Shown here one piece after another: positions 23,312-30,102 of a DNA stretch of 47,993 nucleotides (its first letter is position 1; each line of letters begins with the position of its first letter). The notes beneath the pieces are model-generated. The model was not told the origin of the DNA, searched no databases, and worked only from the letters and a program-made list of their open reading frames with translations. The stretch is taken from positions 1-47,993 of the IMG/VR virus record IMGVR_UViG_3300034105_003429, one strand, 5' to 3'. This stretch comes from a virus. The position numbers were made by a program, and so were the translations under genes.

Positions 23312-23752
23312 ATGACACGAATCAACGCACATATCCGACCGATAAAATTATGCGACCAGCATCTTGTTGCAGAGTATCGAGAAATTTTAAGGACTAATGC
23401 ACTTGCAATCAAAAGAGCCAGAAAGGAGGGAAAGTCGATGTTAGGTAACATTCAACAATCCTTTACACTCGGCAGTGGACACGTTACATTCTTTTATGAC
23501 AAATTGTTGTATATCCATCTCAGGTTTAATGCTCTTAGAAGTGAACTGATTAATCGAGGAATGAATGCCACAATTGAATGGCAGTTAGATGAGATAGAGG
23601 AGTTCAAATGGTTATACAATGACTGGCTGGAAGACCCAGAGGCTGATCAATTGATTGTTGCACGAATCCTGGAAAGGGCCCGAACTATGAAAAAGATTTC
23701 GCATACTTCTAAGAATATTGACTACGAAACATATTGTGAAATTTTAACATAA
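23312..23752 (+). CDS. denV: Pyrimidine-dimer DNA glycosylase (T4 endonuclease V-like)
   Basis: The 146-residue protein starts MTRIN, as T4 DenV does, so Thr2 would be the N-terminal catalytic amine after Met removal. It continues DQHLVAEYREI (DenV DQHLMAEYREL, with the catalytic Glu at residue 24 here after a one-residue insertion) and SGHVTFFYDKLLY, near identical to the T4 core. It should cleave the glycosyl bond at UV-induced cyclobutane pyrimidine dimers and nick the abasic site. Third gene of the P8 cassette. Confidence 0.92.
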   Translation: MTRINAHIRPIKLCDQHLVAEYREILRTNALAIKRARKEGKSMLGNIQQSFTLGSGHVTFFYDKLLYIHLRFNALRSELINRGMNATIEWQLDEIEEFKWLYNDWLEDPEADQLIVARILERARTMKKISHTSKNIDYETYCEILT

Positions 23753-23754
23753 AT

Positions 23755-23800
23755 TTAACACAAAATAGTTTCCAGAATCAAAACTATTGATTATATTTAC
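23755..23800 (+). promoter_or_regulatory. Early-type phage promoter P9
   Basis: TTAACAC (23755-23761), GTTTCC (23768-23773), 18 bases, TATATTTAC (23792-23800); ATG at 23825. No hairpin. Confidence 0.8.
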
Positions 23801-23824
23801 ATATCTAATTAAAACAAAGAAATC

Positions 23825-24172
23825 ATGACAAAAACACAAACAATCGGACTAATTGAATTAACAACCGAAAGACAGGCAAATAATGGAACTCAATGTTTTC
23901 ATGACCCAATTGCTGGATGCGATTATTTAAGCTATGAAAGTGGATACGTCCGCCGTAAATATTCTGGTTTAAGTTATCGTGGATACGTACAAAGCACAAT
24001 GTACCAATTAAATAAAACCCAAAGGGTCCTAAGAGAATCAACATATACTCCTGGTAAATTTTATGATTGTGTTGAACGTATCTTGGAAATGAACCCGGAT
24101 TCTAGAATCGATATTATTGTTAGAGCAACTGCAAACTATAGAAAACACTTAAGAAAATTTACAAAAAACTAA
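23825..24172 (+). CDS. Hypothetical basic protein
   Basis: A 115-residue basic, Tyr-rich protein (RRKYSGLSYRGYVQ near residue 40). First gene behind P9. No known motif; its charge would suit nucleic-acid binding, an inference only. Confidence 0.65.
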   Translation: MTKTQTIGLIELTTERQANNGTQCFHDPIAGCDYLSYESGYVRRKYSGLSYRGYVQSTMYQLNKTQRVLRESTYTPGKFYDCVERILEMNPDSRIDIIVRATANYRKHLRKFTKN

Positions 24173-24173
24173 T

Positions 24174-24755
24174 ATGAAATTATACAACGAAAAACAGGTC
24201 CAAGAAATTTTAGCAACCCAAAGAGGTAATTGTTATGTTGCAGTTCTTACAGAAACTAAAGATGAAAAAATTGCAAGTTTAGCAGGTTCTGCACCTCTTC
24301 CAGGAGGAGGACAATTTGGTCAATTCTACGGAATCGACCCAGAAGCTCTATTCAAAGAGGACCAAGAGGACGGAGAATTACAAAGAAACTTTGAAGGGTT
24401 TCAACGTGCAAGAGAATCTGCAAAGACCTCTTATAATGCAACTGTTCCGACCCTTAATTCAATGGTTGATAAAATTGTAAATCTTAAAGAATTGATAGTA
24501 ACTCTAGCAGTACAGGGTCTTCCAACCGAGAAAGTGGTAAAACGTCTTGCAAAACTAGACAATAGTTTTACGGCTCTTGCAAAAAAATCAGAAGCATATA
24601 AACAAGAATTGGATAGACAGGATGCCTTGATTAAGAACTATAAAGACTGGAATGAACGCAAATTGTTTATGCATTGGAAATATTTAACTCACTTCGGAGT
24701 AACCTCTGAACCTTGGTTAGATTGGAAGAAACAATTTGTTGATGTAATGATATAA
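24174..24755 (+). CDS. Hypothetical protein with coiled-coil segment
   Basis: A 193-residue protein with a Gly-rich N-terminal stretch (PLPGGGQFGQF near residue 41) and a long helical, probably coiled-coil region about 80-150. It ends in aromatic strands. Function unknown; second gene after P9. Confidence 0.65.
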   Translation: MKLYNEKQVQEILATQRGNCYVAVLTETKDEKIASLAGSAPLPGGGQFGQFYGIDPEALFKEDQEDGELQRNFEGFQRARESAKTSYNATVPTLNSMVDKIVNLKELIVTLAVQGLPTEKVVKRLAKLDNSFTALAKKSEAYKQELDRQDALIKNYKDWNERKLFMHWKYLTHFGVTSEPWLDWKKQFVDVMI

Positions 24756-24767
24756 TAGAAAAGAGAT

Positions 24768-24983
24768 ATGAAAAAGTTTGATGCTAAGGAAATTACTGAT
24801 AAATTAGATGATATTGGTGTTATCTATACAGTAAATAACAATCCAACACCGGAACAACTTGAAAAACTAAGAAAAGGTGTTGAATCAAGAGATTTAAGAA
24901 TTCAACAAATGGTAGAAGATTATCACTCAGGCAAGTATGATGAGTTAATTGAATCCATGGATAATGAAGAACCTGCTACATAA
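24768..24983 (+). CDS. Small acidic hypothetical protein
   Basis: A 71-residue helical, charged protein. It is the last protein gene before about 1.1 kb without a convincing coding frame. No motif recognised. Confidence 0.65.
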   Translation: MKKFDAKEITDKLDDIGVIYTVNNNPTPEQLEKLRKGVESRDLRIQQMVEDYHSGKYDELIESMDNEEPAT

Positions 24984-25088
24984 CACGGCGCCAAATTAAT
25001 TGTGACATGTACTATCTGGAAGGTCAGGTCAGGTTCTTTAGATTTACCAATGCTCGCTGTTAATTGAGAGGTAGAGCGCATAATTTCC

Positions 25089-25152
25089 GAACAAGGGTTA
25101 ACAGTAGGAAGACGTCGCCCATTGCACTCAATCAGTAACCCTGCTCTTGTTC
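25089..25152 (+). ncRNA. Long hairpin in the non-coding region
   Basis: GAACAAG (25089-25095) pairs with CTTGTTC (25146-25152) and GGTTA (25096-25100) with TAACC (25136-25140), leaving a five-base bulge on the 3' side. It lacks a T-run, so it is not an obvious terminator. It may be a domain of a larger RNA or a processing signal. Confidence 0.4.
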
Positions 25153-25205
25153 TTCTAATGTGAGAAATCCTGTTAGTTAATAAGAAAGACCAAGGTTGGT
25201 AAATT

Positions 25206-25289
25206 AATCGGTTGGTGTAACAGGAGTATTCCTGCTAGGGTTAACATGGACGGTAAGTCCGGATAGGGGTTCGAATCCCTTACCGATTT
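25206..25289 (+). tRNA. tRNA-like element A, probable tRNA-Ser(GCU) with reduced D arm
   Basis: A perfect 7-bp acceptor (25206-25212 with 25282-25288) and a T arm with TTCGAAT loop (25265-25281). U8 is present. An anticodon arm can be drawn with loop CTGCTAG (25232-25238): U33, anticodon GCT, A37, on a stem with one T-T mismatch. A class II variable arm GGAC/GTCC (25248-25251, 25257-25260) fits Ser. The D region is only about 12 bases instead of about 18. No encoded CCA. Identity is moderate and function uncertain. Confidence 0.5.
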
Positions 25290-25315
25290 CAAAAATAAAA
25301 CGGCTCTGCAGAGCT

Positions 25316-25376
25316 AGGAGAGGTCTGGTTAAAGTGGGCAGTGCCAACACAGGAAGTTCGAATCTTCCCTCTCTAC
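25316..25376 (+). tRNA. tRNA-like element B, very short (61 nt)
   Basis: A T arm GGAAG-TTCGAAT-CTTCC (25352-25368) and an acceptor-like pairing of 25316-25322 with 25369-25375 (one mismatch, one wobble). Only 29 bases lie between acceptor and T arm, too few for both D and anticodon arms; they form a TGG/CCA or GGC/GCC hairpin at most. Probably a degenerate tRNA or a tRNA-like structure, not a decoding tRNA. Confidence 0.35.
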
Positions 25377-25533
25377 TAAAAACTACTTGAGTAGGTGGGA
25401 GTGGTCAATCAACAACTCACTGAAGTTTCAGGTAAACCTATATTTAAAACGGGACGGGCGAGCCTATTATAGAGTAAGTAGCAAGTTGATGTATTTTTAG
25501 GAGGATTGGATTAGTTTTTAACATTAACGAAGG

Positions 25534-25635
25534 AGTCAGGTAGTGGAATTGGTATACACATGATAGTGAACACTTGGAGGATTTATCAACTCATGTAAGT
25601 AAGTAACACTGCAGGTTCGAATCCTGTCCTGACCA
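25534..25635 (+). tRNA. tRNA-like element C, Leu-type with an 18-base anticodon loop
   Basis: The acceptor (25534-25540 with 25628-25634, first pair mismatched) and T arm (25611-25627) are clear, and the D arm GTG...CAC (25543-25559) is like that of bacterial tRNA-Leu. A perfect 5-bp anticodon stem TGATA/TATCA (25561-25565, 25584-25588) encloses an 18-base loop rather than 7. The discriminator is A, as for Leu. Removing 11 bases gives no obvious Leu anticodon, so splicing to a normal tRNA is not supported. Total 102 nt. Confidence 0.4.
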
Positions 25636-25796
25636 CAATGAGTTGATTACTCAGATGATGTGCGTATCTACAAAACGTACCGACATACTCTTGGGCGTGA
25701 GGCAAGAGCGGGTTTTGAAATTCAGTTGCGCCGTTACGGAAACTGGGCTTGGAGGGCAATAAACTTCATGAGGTCTAATCAACCACAATTGCAAAT

Positions 25797-25893
25797 GGTC
25801 AGGAGTCCATTGGTTGGAGTCACCTCTCCAAGGTTGAGTTGAAATATACTCTTTATGGCAAAGACGGAACAGGTTCGAATCCTGTCCTGACTA
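25797..25893 (+). tRNA. tRNA-like element D, possible Gly(UCC) with a long extra arm
   Basis: Acceptor 25797-25803 with 25886-25892 (first pair G-U) and a T arm with TTCGAAT (25869-25885). A D arm TCC-ATTGGTT-GGA (25806-25818) and an anticodon arm with loop TCTCCAA (25825-25831) can be drawn, giving anticodon TCC, but position 33 is C rather than U and the stem has one mismatch. The variable region is about 32 bases and includes a GAGT/ACTC hairpin, unusual for Gly. No encoded CCA. Confidence 0.4.
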
Positions 25894-25951
25894 CGCTAAT
25901 TAAACTAGTTTATGAACAGTCTTTGAGGTGCGATGCCTCCATTAGAACGGA

Positions 25952-26017
25952 AGTCAGGTGAAAGTAGGCTAAGACAAATTAAGTTTTGCGTTGCAGGTTC
26001 GATTCCTGTCCTGACTG
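25952..26017 (+). tRNA. tRNA-like element E, short (66 nt), apparently lacking a D arm
   Basis: A perfect 7-bp acceptor AGTCAGG/CCTGACT (25952-25958, 26010-26016), U8, and a T arm with TTCGATT (25993-26009). A 5-bp anticodon stem AAGAC/GTTTT (25971-25975, 25983-25987) has a 7-base loop AAATTAA and a 5-base variable loop. Only about 10 bases replace the D arm, and position 33 is A. Either degenerate or a D-armless form. No encoded CCA. Confidence 0.4.
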
Positions 26018-26044
26018 CAAATTGTTAATAACTTTAACAAAAAA

Positions 26045-26090
26045 TTAACACTCTAGATTTTCCCTATTCAAATATATTGATTATATTTAC
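26045..26090 (+). promoter_or_regulatory. Early-type phage promoter P10
   Basis: TTAACAC (26045-26051), TTTTCC (26058-26063), 18 bases, TATATTTAC (26082-26090); DNA ligase ATG 24 bases downstream. Confidence 0.8.
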
Positions 26091-26114
26091 ATATCTAATT
26101 AAAACAAAGAAATC

Positions 26115-27404
26115 ATGACAAATTTAGAACAAATACAAGAATTCGTAGATGCACAAAATGCTACAAACTCAAACACTGACAAGTTAAATGTACTTAAAAA
26201 GTATGCCAATAATGAAGCAGTTCGTAGCGCTCTAGAATATACTTACAATACTTTTAAACAGTATGGAGTAACTTCAGCTAATTGCAAAAAGAATTCTAAC
26301 TTAATCAAATATGGTTATTCTGACCTTTTTAAATTGTTGGATGATTTATCGATAAGATTTATTACAGGACATACTGCAATTAGTTTGGTAAATGGATTCG
26401 TAGAAGCAAATAAGAAACACGAGGATTTGATTTTTTCTATTATTGATAGAAACCTTAAGACCCGTTCGACAACATCTATGATTAACAAAGTAATTCCAGG
26501 GTTGATTCCTACATTCGATGTTGCATTGGCTAATTCTTACGATGAGAAAATGGCAAAGAAGGTAGACTTTAATGATACTTGGTTTGTAAGTCGTAAACTG
26601 GACGGATGTAGATGTATTTGTATCATTAATGAAGATGGAGAACCTACATATTTCTCTAGAGCTGGAAATGAATTCCTAACTCTTAAGAACTTGGACGCTG
26701 AGATTATCTCATTAGGCCTAAAGAATATGGTTATTGACGGAGAAATTTGTATGTTGGATGCTAATGGAAATGAAAACTTCCAAGGTATCATTAAAGAAAT
26801 CAAACGTAAAGACCATACAATTGAGAACCCATTCTTTTACATGTTTGACCTCTTAACAATGGAGGAATTCATTAACAAAGAAGGTACTACACCGTTTGGA
26901 ATCCGAAATGTTCAATTAGATAACCTTTTCTTTCAAAGAGAATTTACCAAAATCGACTACTTACCTCAAACGGTCCTATTAGATGAGCAAATGTTAATGA
27001 TTCATGTTACAACCGCAAAAGAAAACGGATGGGAAGGACTAATGTTACGTAAAGATGCTCCTTACCAAGGAAAACGTAGTAATGATGTACTTAAGGTAAA
27101 ACAATTCTACGATGCAGAATATGTTGTAGTTGACATTGAGAATGCAGTCAATAGAGTTATTGTTAATGGTAAGGAGGTTGAAGAACTTATGATGAAAAAT
27201 GTTGTAATTGAGCACAAAGGTTATAGAGTTCAAGTCGGTAGCGGCTTTTCTCACGAACAGAAACGTTACTACTTCGAGAATCCTAGTGAAATCATTGGAA
27301 AACAAATAACTGTACAATACTTCGAAGAATCACATACTGATAAAGGTGTTAGTTTAAGATTTCCAACCGTAAAAGCAATATATGAAAATGGAAGAGATTG
27401 TTAA
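26115..27404 (+). CDS. ATP-dependent DNA ligase
   Basis: The 429-residue protein has the nucleotidyltransferase motif I SRKLDGCR near residue 158 (catalytic Lys), an FSRAGNEF block near 178, VIDGEICM near 201, the FYMFDLL motif near 238, EGLMLRK near 310 and DVLKVKQF near 324, followed by an OB-fold-like domain ending RFPTVKAI. It seals nicks in phage DNA with ATP. The length is close to T4 gp30 and much shorter than NAD-dependent ligases. First gene of promoter P10, following the tRNA-like region. Confidence 0.92.
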   Translation: MTNLEQIQEFVDAQNATNSNTDKLNVLKKYANNEAVRSALEYTYNTFKQYGVTSANCKKNSNLIKYGYSDLFKLLDDLSIRFITGHTAISLVNGFVEANKKHEDLIFSIIDRNLKTRSTTSMINKVIPGLIPTFDVALANSYDEKMAKKVDFNDTWFVSRKLDGCRCICIINEDGEPTYFSRAGNEFLTLKNLDAEIISLGLKNMVIDGEICMLDANGNENFQGIIKEIKRKDHTIENPFFYMFDLLTMEEFINKEGTTPFGIRNVQLDNLFFQREFTKIDYLPQTVLLDEQMLMIHVTTAKENGWEGLMLRKDAPYQGKRSNDVLKVKQFYDAEYVVVDIENAVNRVIVNGKEVEELMMKNVVIEHKGYRVQVGSGFSHEQKRYYFENPSEIIGKQITVQYFEESHTDKGVSLRFPTVKAIYENGRDC

Positions 27405-27627
27405 TCCTTATGCAGAACGTTTCTTAGAGAGAAATGGATTTAAAAATGTTGGCCCTAATAAATGGGCAAACGATAAATGTTTAATAACAATTCTAGAGGA
27501 CTGTTACATGATTGAATTTACCAATTTTGATGGAGATTGGGAAATGAACACTGATTCATATTCACTTCCACATTTGGTTGGAGTACTTACATGGCATGAC
27601 CTTTTAGACCGTAACTACGCAAAATAA
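27382..27627 (+). CDS. Hypothetical protein
   Basis: An 81-residue protein overlapping the ligase end by 23 bp; a second ATG two codons later (27388) is equally possible. The pattern NGFKNVGPNKWANDKCLITI...MIEFTNFDGDWEM looks like a small beta-sheet domain. Function unknown. Confidence 0.65.
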   Translation: MKMEEIVNPYAERFLERNGFKNVGPNKWANDKCLITILEDCYMIEFTNFDGDWEMNTDSYSLPHLVGVLTWHDLLDRNYAK

Positions 27628-27632
27628 TTAAG

Positions 27633-27965
27633 ATGACAATTAGACACTATAAGAAAGCATATTGGATAGGAAGAGATTCTTTTGGCAAAATGATTTATGA
27701 TGGAGATACTGTTGAGGTTTGGTTACCTTGGGAGACTGGAAGTCCACACCAATCTAAAGTATTTTGGAATCGTATGGATGGAGCATTCATTGAGTCACAT
27801 CCGGCGCATAATGCAATTCATGGAAAGGTACATCATCGAGACCTACGTTCATATCTCAACACCGAACCTGTTCCTACTTGGAGTTATGAGGAAAACGATG
27901 AAGGAACTATTGTTGGCTACAAACAAGGATATGTAAAGAAAGTTAAATCATTTTATACCGAATAA
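27633..27965 (+). CDS. Hypothetical protein with YDGDTVEVWLPW motif
   Basis: The 110-residue protein contains MIYDGDTVEVWLPWETGSPHQSKVFWN, resembling the short beta-barrel patterns of YopX-like phage proteins in which a small molecule or nucleic acid may bind. The similarity is loose. One base separates it from the next gene. Confidence 0.65.
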   Translation: MTIRHYKKAYWIGRDSFGKMIYDGDTVEVWLPWETGSPHQSKVFWNRMDGAFIESHPAHNAIHGKVHHRDLRSYLNTEPVPTWSYEENDEGTIVGYKQGYVKKVKSFYTE

Positions 27966-27966
27966 T

Positions 27967-28182
27967 ATGGCAAGAGAAGTATCACTTACAATATGTACAA
28001 ACTGCTTGGATGATTTTCCTAGCAAGGACCTTTACACAGTTTCCAGGAAATCGCATCGAGGAGTCGAAGATAATCATGACGAATATTATGCGCCTTATTG
28101 TACAAAGTGTCTAAAAGACAAGGCATCATACCTAAAAATTATTAGTGAGCCTAAGAGCATGAAATTAAAACAAAAGAAATAA
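27967..28182 (+). CDS. Small zinc-ribbon protein
   Basis: The 71-residue protein has two cysteine pairs, TICTNCLDDF (residues 8-17) and PYCTKCLKDK (about 43-52), consistent with one zinc ribbon, and a Lys-rich C-terminus. It could bind RNA or DNA. No specific family recognised. Confidence 0.7.
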   Translation: MAREVSLTICTNCLDDFPSKDLYTVSRKSHRGVEDNHDEYYAPYCTKCLKDKASYLKIISEPKSMKLKQKK

Positions 28183-28183
28183 C

Positions 28184-28429
28184 ATGGAAGAACAAGGATT
28201 AATATTAGAAGAGGCATCATTCCGTTTCACACAAGATGGTAATTGTATATCTGACCCTGATGAGTTTGAATTCCTAGAAATCGAAGCCCGTTCAAGTCTT
28301 GGAATTGACCGAGATAATGATTGTTTCTTTGTCCTTAAAACCAAAAAATGGTCAGTAGATTCTATAGAAGACCTTGAAAAATTATTTAACAGAATTAGAA
28401 AAGTAGTACTAAATGAAAAAACATTTTAG
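28184..28429 (+). CDS. Hypothetical acidic protein
   Basis: An 81-residue acidic protein, 1 bp after the zinc-ribbon gene and overlapping the next by 17 bp. No motif visible. Confidence 0.65.
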   Translation: MEEQGLILEEASFRFTQDGNCISDPDEFEFLEIEARSSLGIDRDNDCFFVLKTKKWSVDSIEDLEKLFNRIRKVVLNEKTF

Positions 28430-28751
28430 AAAAACGGAGTATTATAGATCCCATAACACAAACACTCCAGTAGAATTAGATAGTGAAAAGTTTCCTGACT
28501 TTAAAGGAGAAACAGAAGAAGAATTTTTGGAATATATCTATGCCAATCTAGATGGATGGGTTGATGCTGATGAATCCCCCTTTGATGAAGAAACACAAGA
28601 AGCCCTTTATGAGCTACAACATGGAGAAATGACCGAATATTGGGGTTCTTACCAAAAATATTTTGAAGGCGACCTTCAAATAGGTGCAGTAACTCCTGGT
28701 GATAATTACAAAAATGGAAATTTTAAAGAAGTACATTCAATTTCAATATAA
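28413..28751 (+). CDS. Hypothetical acidic protein
   Basis: A 112-residue, strongly acidic protein (DESPFDEETQEAL near residue 50). The start inside the previous gene gives a 17-bp overlap. It could be a DNA mimic by charge, but no structural evidence is available. Confidence 0.65.
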   Translation: MKKHFRKTEYYRSHNTNTPVELDSEKFPDFKGETEEEFLEYIYANLDGWVDADESPFDEETQEALYELQHGEMTEYWGSYQKYFEGDLQIGAVTPGDNYKNGNFKEVHSISI

Positions 28752-28756
28752 TACAA

Positions 28757-28969
28757 ATGGAAAAAAATAAAGTATTTGTCGGACAAGAATTCCGAACTAA
28801 CCCGCAATCAGCCATCCCAGGTGGAAGTGTAGTTGAGGTTCATTATGCAACCAGAATTAAAGTGTATGATAACATTAAGAACCCAAAGGCCTATGTTAAA
28901 TACATAACATCAAATAGTGATGAGCCTGTTATTTCAATCTTAGTTGATGGAAAACCAACCAGTTTTTGA
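28757..28969 (+). CDS. Small hypothetical protein
   Basis: A 70-residue beta-rich protein with an N-terminal VFVGQEFRTNP block. It ends the ligase cassette just before a GATATATAA motif. Function unknown. Confidence 0.65.
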   Translation: MEKNKVFVGQEFRTNPQSAIPGGSVVEVHYATRIKVYDNIKNPKAYVKYITSNSDEPVISILVDGKPTSF

Positions 28970-28985
28970 AACATTATTTAAAAGG

Positions 28986-28994
28986 GATATATAA
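28986..28994 (+). promoter_or_regulatory. Putative late promoter (GATATATAA)
   Basis: GATATATAA ends 24 bases before the Hc1-like start codon, the same spacing as at 44402 and 45740. It is consistent with a phage late promoter. Confidence 0.45.
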
Positions 28995-29018
28995 CATCTG
29001 AATTTAAAAACTATAACA

Positions 29019-29195
29019 ATGGAAGATTTATTAAATCAAATCGTAGAGGCTGTTGATTCTATTAGAGTAGACGCTGCTAAATTTGAAGAAAAACAAAATG
29101 GCGCTGCTGGGACAAGAGTTCGTAAAGCAATGCAAACTATTAAGACTTTGGCCCAAGATGTGAGAACTCATATCTCTGAAGCTAAAAATGCTTAA
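29019..29195 (+). CDS. Histone H1-like protein (Hc1, Bacteroidota type)
   Basis: A 58-residue frame with a helical N-terminal segment and the core GAAGTRVRKAMQTIKTLAQD (about residues 28-47), the conserved block of the short Hc1-like proteins common in Bacteroidota (KAAGTRxRKxxxxLxxLAxxxR). Those proteins bind and compact DNA. A phage copy behind a late-type promoter could help condense phage DNA or be packaged, or could act on host nucleoids; this is inference. Too short for many gene finders. Confidence 0.75.
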   Translation: MEDLLNQIVEAVDSIRVDAAKFEEKQNGAAGTRVRKAMQTIKTLAQDVRTHISEAKNA

Positions 29196-29273
29196 AACAA
29201 TATTTTAAAGGATACGTTCAGCAAACTAAAAAACTTTGACTGTAATTCAAACAAACAGTTATCCTGTAAATTT

Positions 29274-29352
29274 AGGCCGGTGGTGGAATGGTAGACACAT
29301 CATCCTTAAACGGTGACGCTTATGCGTGAGGGTTCGACTCCCTTTCGGCCTA
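29274..29352 (+). tRNA. tRNA-Leu(UAA)
   Basis: Canonical class II cloverleaf. Acceptor AGGCCGG/TCGGCCT (29274-29280, 29345-29351), a Leu-type D arm with GGTAGACAC, an anticodon stem TCATC/GGTGA with loop CTTAAAC (anticodon TAA, U33, A37), a variable arm CGC/GCG, and a T loop TTCGACT. The discriminator is A. CCA is not encoded, so the phage cca-type enzyme or the host would add it. UUA is a common codon in this AT-rich genome, so the tRNA may support phage translation. Confidence 0.92.
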
Positions 29353-29629
29353 CAATCTTAAAACCAGTTCGCGTTGAGGTATCAAGTAGTGGCGTGCGGT
29401 AGCGATGAAACAGTCGTTGAGTCTTTCAGAACAAGACATAAAAGAATTCGAAACCTTGGAATGCGCAATAATTATTCCGCGTTCCTAAAGCTACCACTGA
29501 AGGTGATGTTGGTGACCTTCTAAAAACAAAGTGTCTTGGTACGCTCTGCTGTTGTGGCAACGACAAGGTCTCGGTAGGCAGAAGGCCTCTGACCTACTAA
29601 AACTAAAGGGACCTATCGGTCCCTTTTTT
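29353..29629 (+). ncRNA. Candidate structured non-coding RNA downstream of tRNA-Leu
   Basis: About 275 bases without a protein frame contain several strong hairpins. GGTAGC (29397-29402 region) pairs with GCTACC far downstream with AGTGG/CCACT support. GGAATGCG pairs with CGCGTTCC (8 bp), GAAGGT with ACCTTC, GTTG with CAAC, and GTAGGCAGA with TCTGaCCTAC. The segment ends in a strong terminator. It may be a discrete RNA or the processed 3' part of the tRNA transcript. No tmRNA tag or RNase P signature was found. Family not recognised. Confidence 0.55.
29605..29629 (+). terminator. Strong intrinsic terminator
   Basis: A perfect 9-bp stem AAAGGGACC/GGTCCCTTT (29605-29613, 29618-29626) with tetraloop TATC and a T run. 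It ends the tRNA/ncRNA transcript. Confidence 0.9.
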
Positions 29630-29679
29630 AATGTAGAAACAAATCTAAAAAGTAGAATATAAATATAAAAATCAGTACT

Positions 29680-30102
29680 ATGAAAAATGCACTATTATAT
29701 TGGCCTCGTTTTATTAAAGAGGCATGGATTACCCGTAAATATTATAAAGCAGTTAAGGCCGTCGAGCCAGAACTTACTGCGGCCGGTCTTAGAGTTGACA
29801 TGATTGGTCGAATTTATGGTGTTGTAGAAATTCAAAATGAATTTTTAAGTCAACCAGACCTGGTACAACAATCGATAGTATTTCAACAATTGGGACCTAT
29901 CAACGATATTTTAATCAAATACGGACTTTCAGACCTTTCATACCCTGAAATAAGTAAAATTCCAGGAAGCGCGCAATACCTTGTAGTACTCTATCCTGAC
30001 AATGATTACTTTACATGGACGGCAGTTGTTAGAAACATATTATTTGCTGGGTTACTAACAGGGGTTGGATTCTTTATCAATTGGATAATTTCCATGTTTT
30101 AA
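29680..30102 (+). CDS. Membrane-anchored hypothetical protein
   Basis: The 140-residue protein has a mostly soluble N-terminal part and one C-terminal TM segment (about residues 116-138, ending INWIISMF), so it is probably tail-anchored. An exact TATAAATA lies upstream (29658-29665), identical to the T4 late -10 box. It overlaps the following gene by one base (TAATG). No family recognised. Confidence 0.65.
   Translation: MKNALLYWPRFIKEAWITRKYYKAVKAVEPELTAAGLRVDMIGRIYGVVEIQNEFLSQPDLVQQSIVFQQLGPINDILIKYGLSDLSYPEISKIPGSAQYLVVLYPDNDYFTWTAVVRNILFAGLLTGVGFFINWIISMF

Larger units (their letters stand above)
24984..26030 (+). other. Non-coding region with tRNA-like elements and hairpins
   Basis: No reading frame here looks like a phage protein; the one modest frame (GTG at 25660 to 25842) crosses a tRNA-like element and has atypical composition. 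The stretch holds five T-arm/acceptor pairs (25206-26017), a long hairpin at 25089-25152, a 12-base palindrome GCTCTGCAGAGC near 25303, and repeated GGTCAGG/AGTCAGG acceptor-like words (about 25022, 25534, 25797, 25952). It is presumably transcribed from P9 and may be one structured precursor RNA. Large phage RNAs such as GOLLD or ROOL often sit near tRNAs; I cannot test that here. Confidence 0.6.

Noticed and set aside
25660-25842. A 60-codon GTG-start frame in the non-coding region
   Set aside because: It runs through tRNA-like element D, has Arg/Trp-rich composition unlike its neighbours, and no flanking gene overlap or leader. Treated as chance.
24984-26030. CRISPR-like array because of repeated AGTCAGG/CCTGACT words
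   Set aside because: Repeats are complementary acceptor strands of tRNA-like elements with irregular spacing, not direct repeats with uniform spacers.
29353-29629. tmRNA or RNase P RNA
   Set aside because: No tag frame ending in ALAA-type codons and no RNase P core motifs were found.
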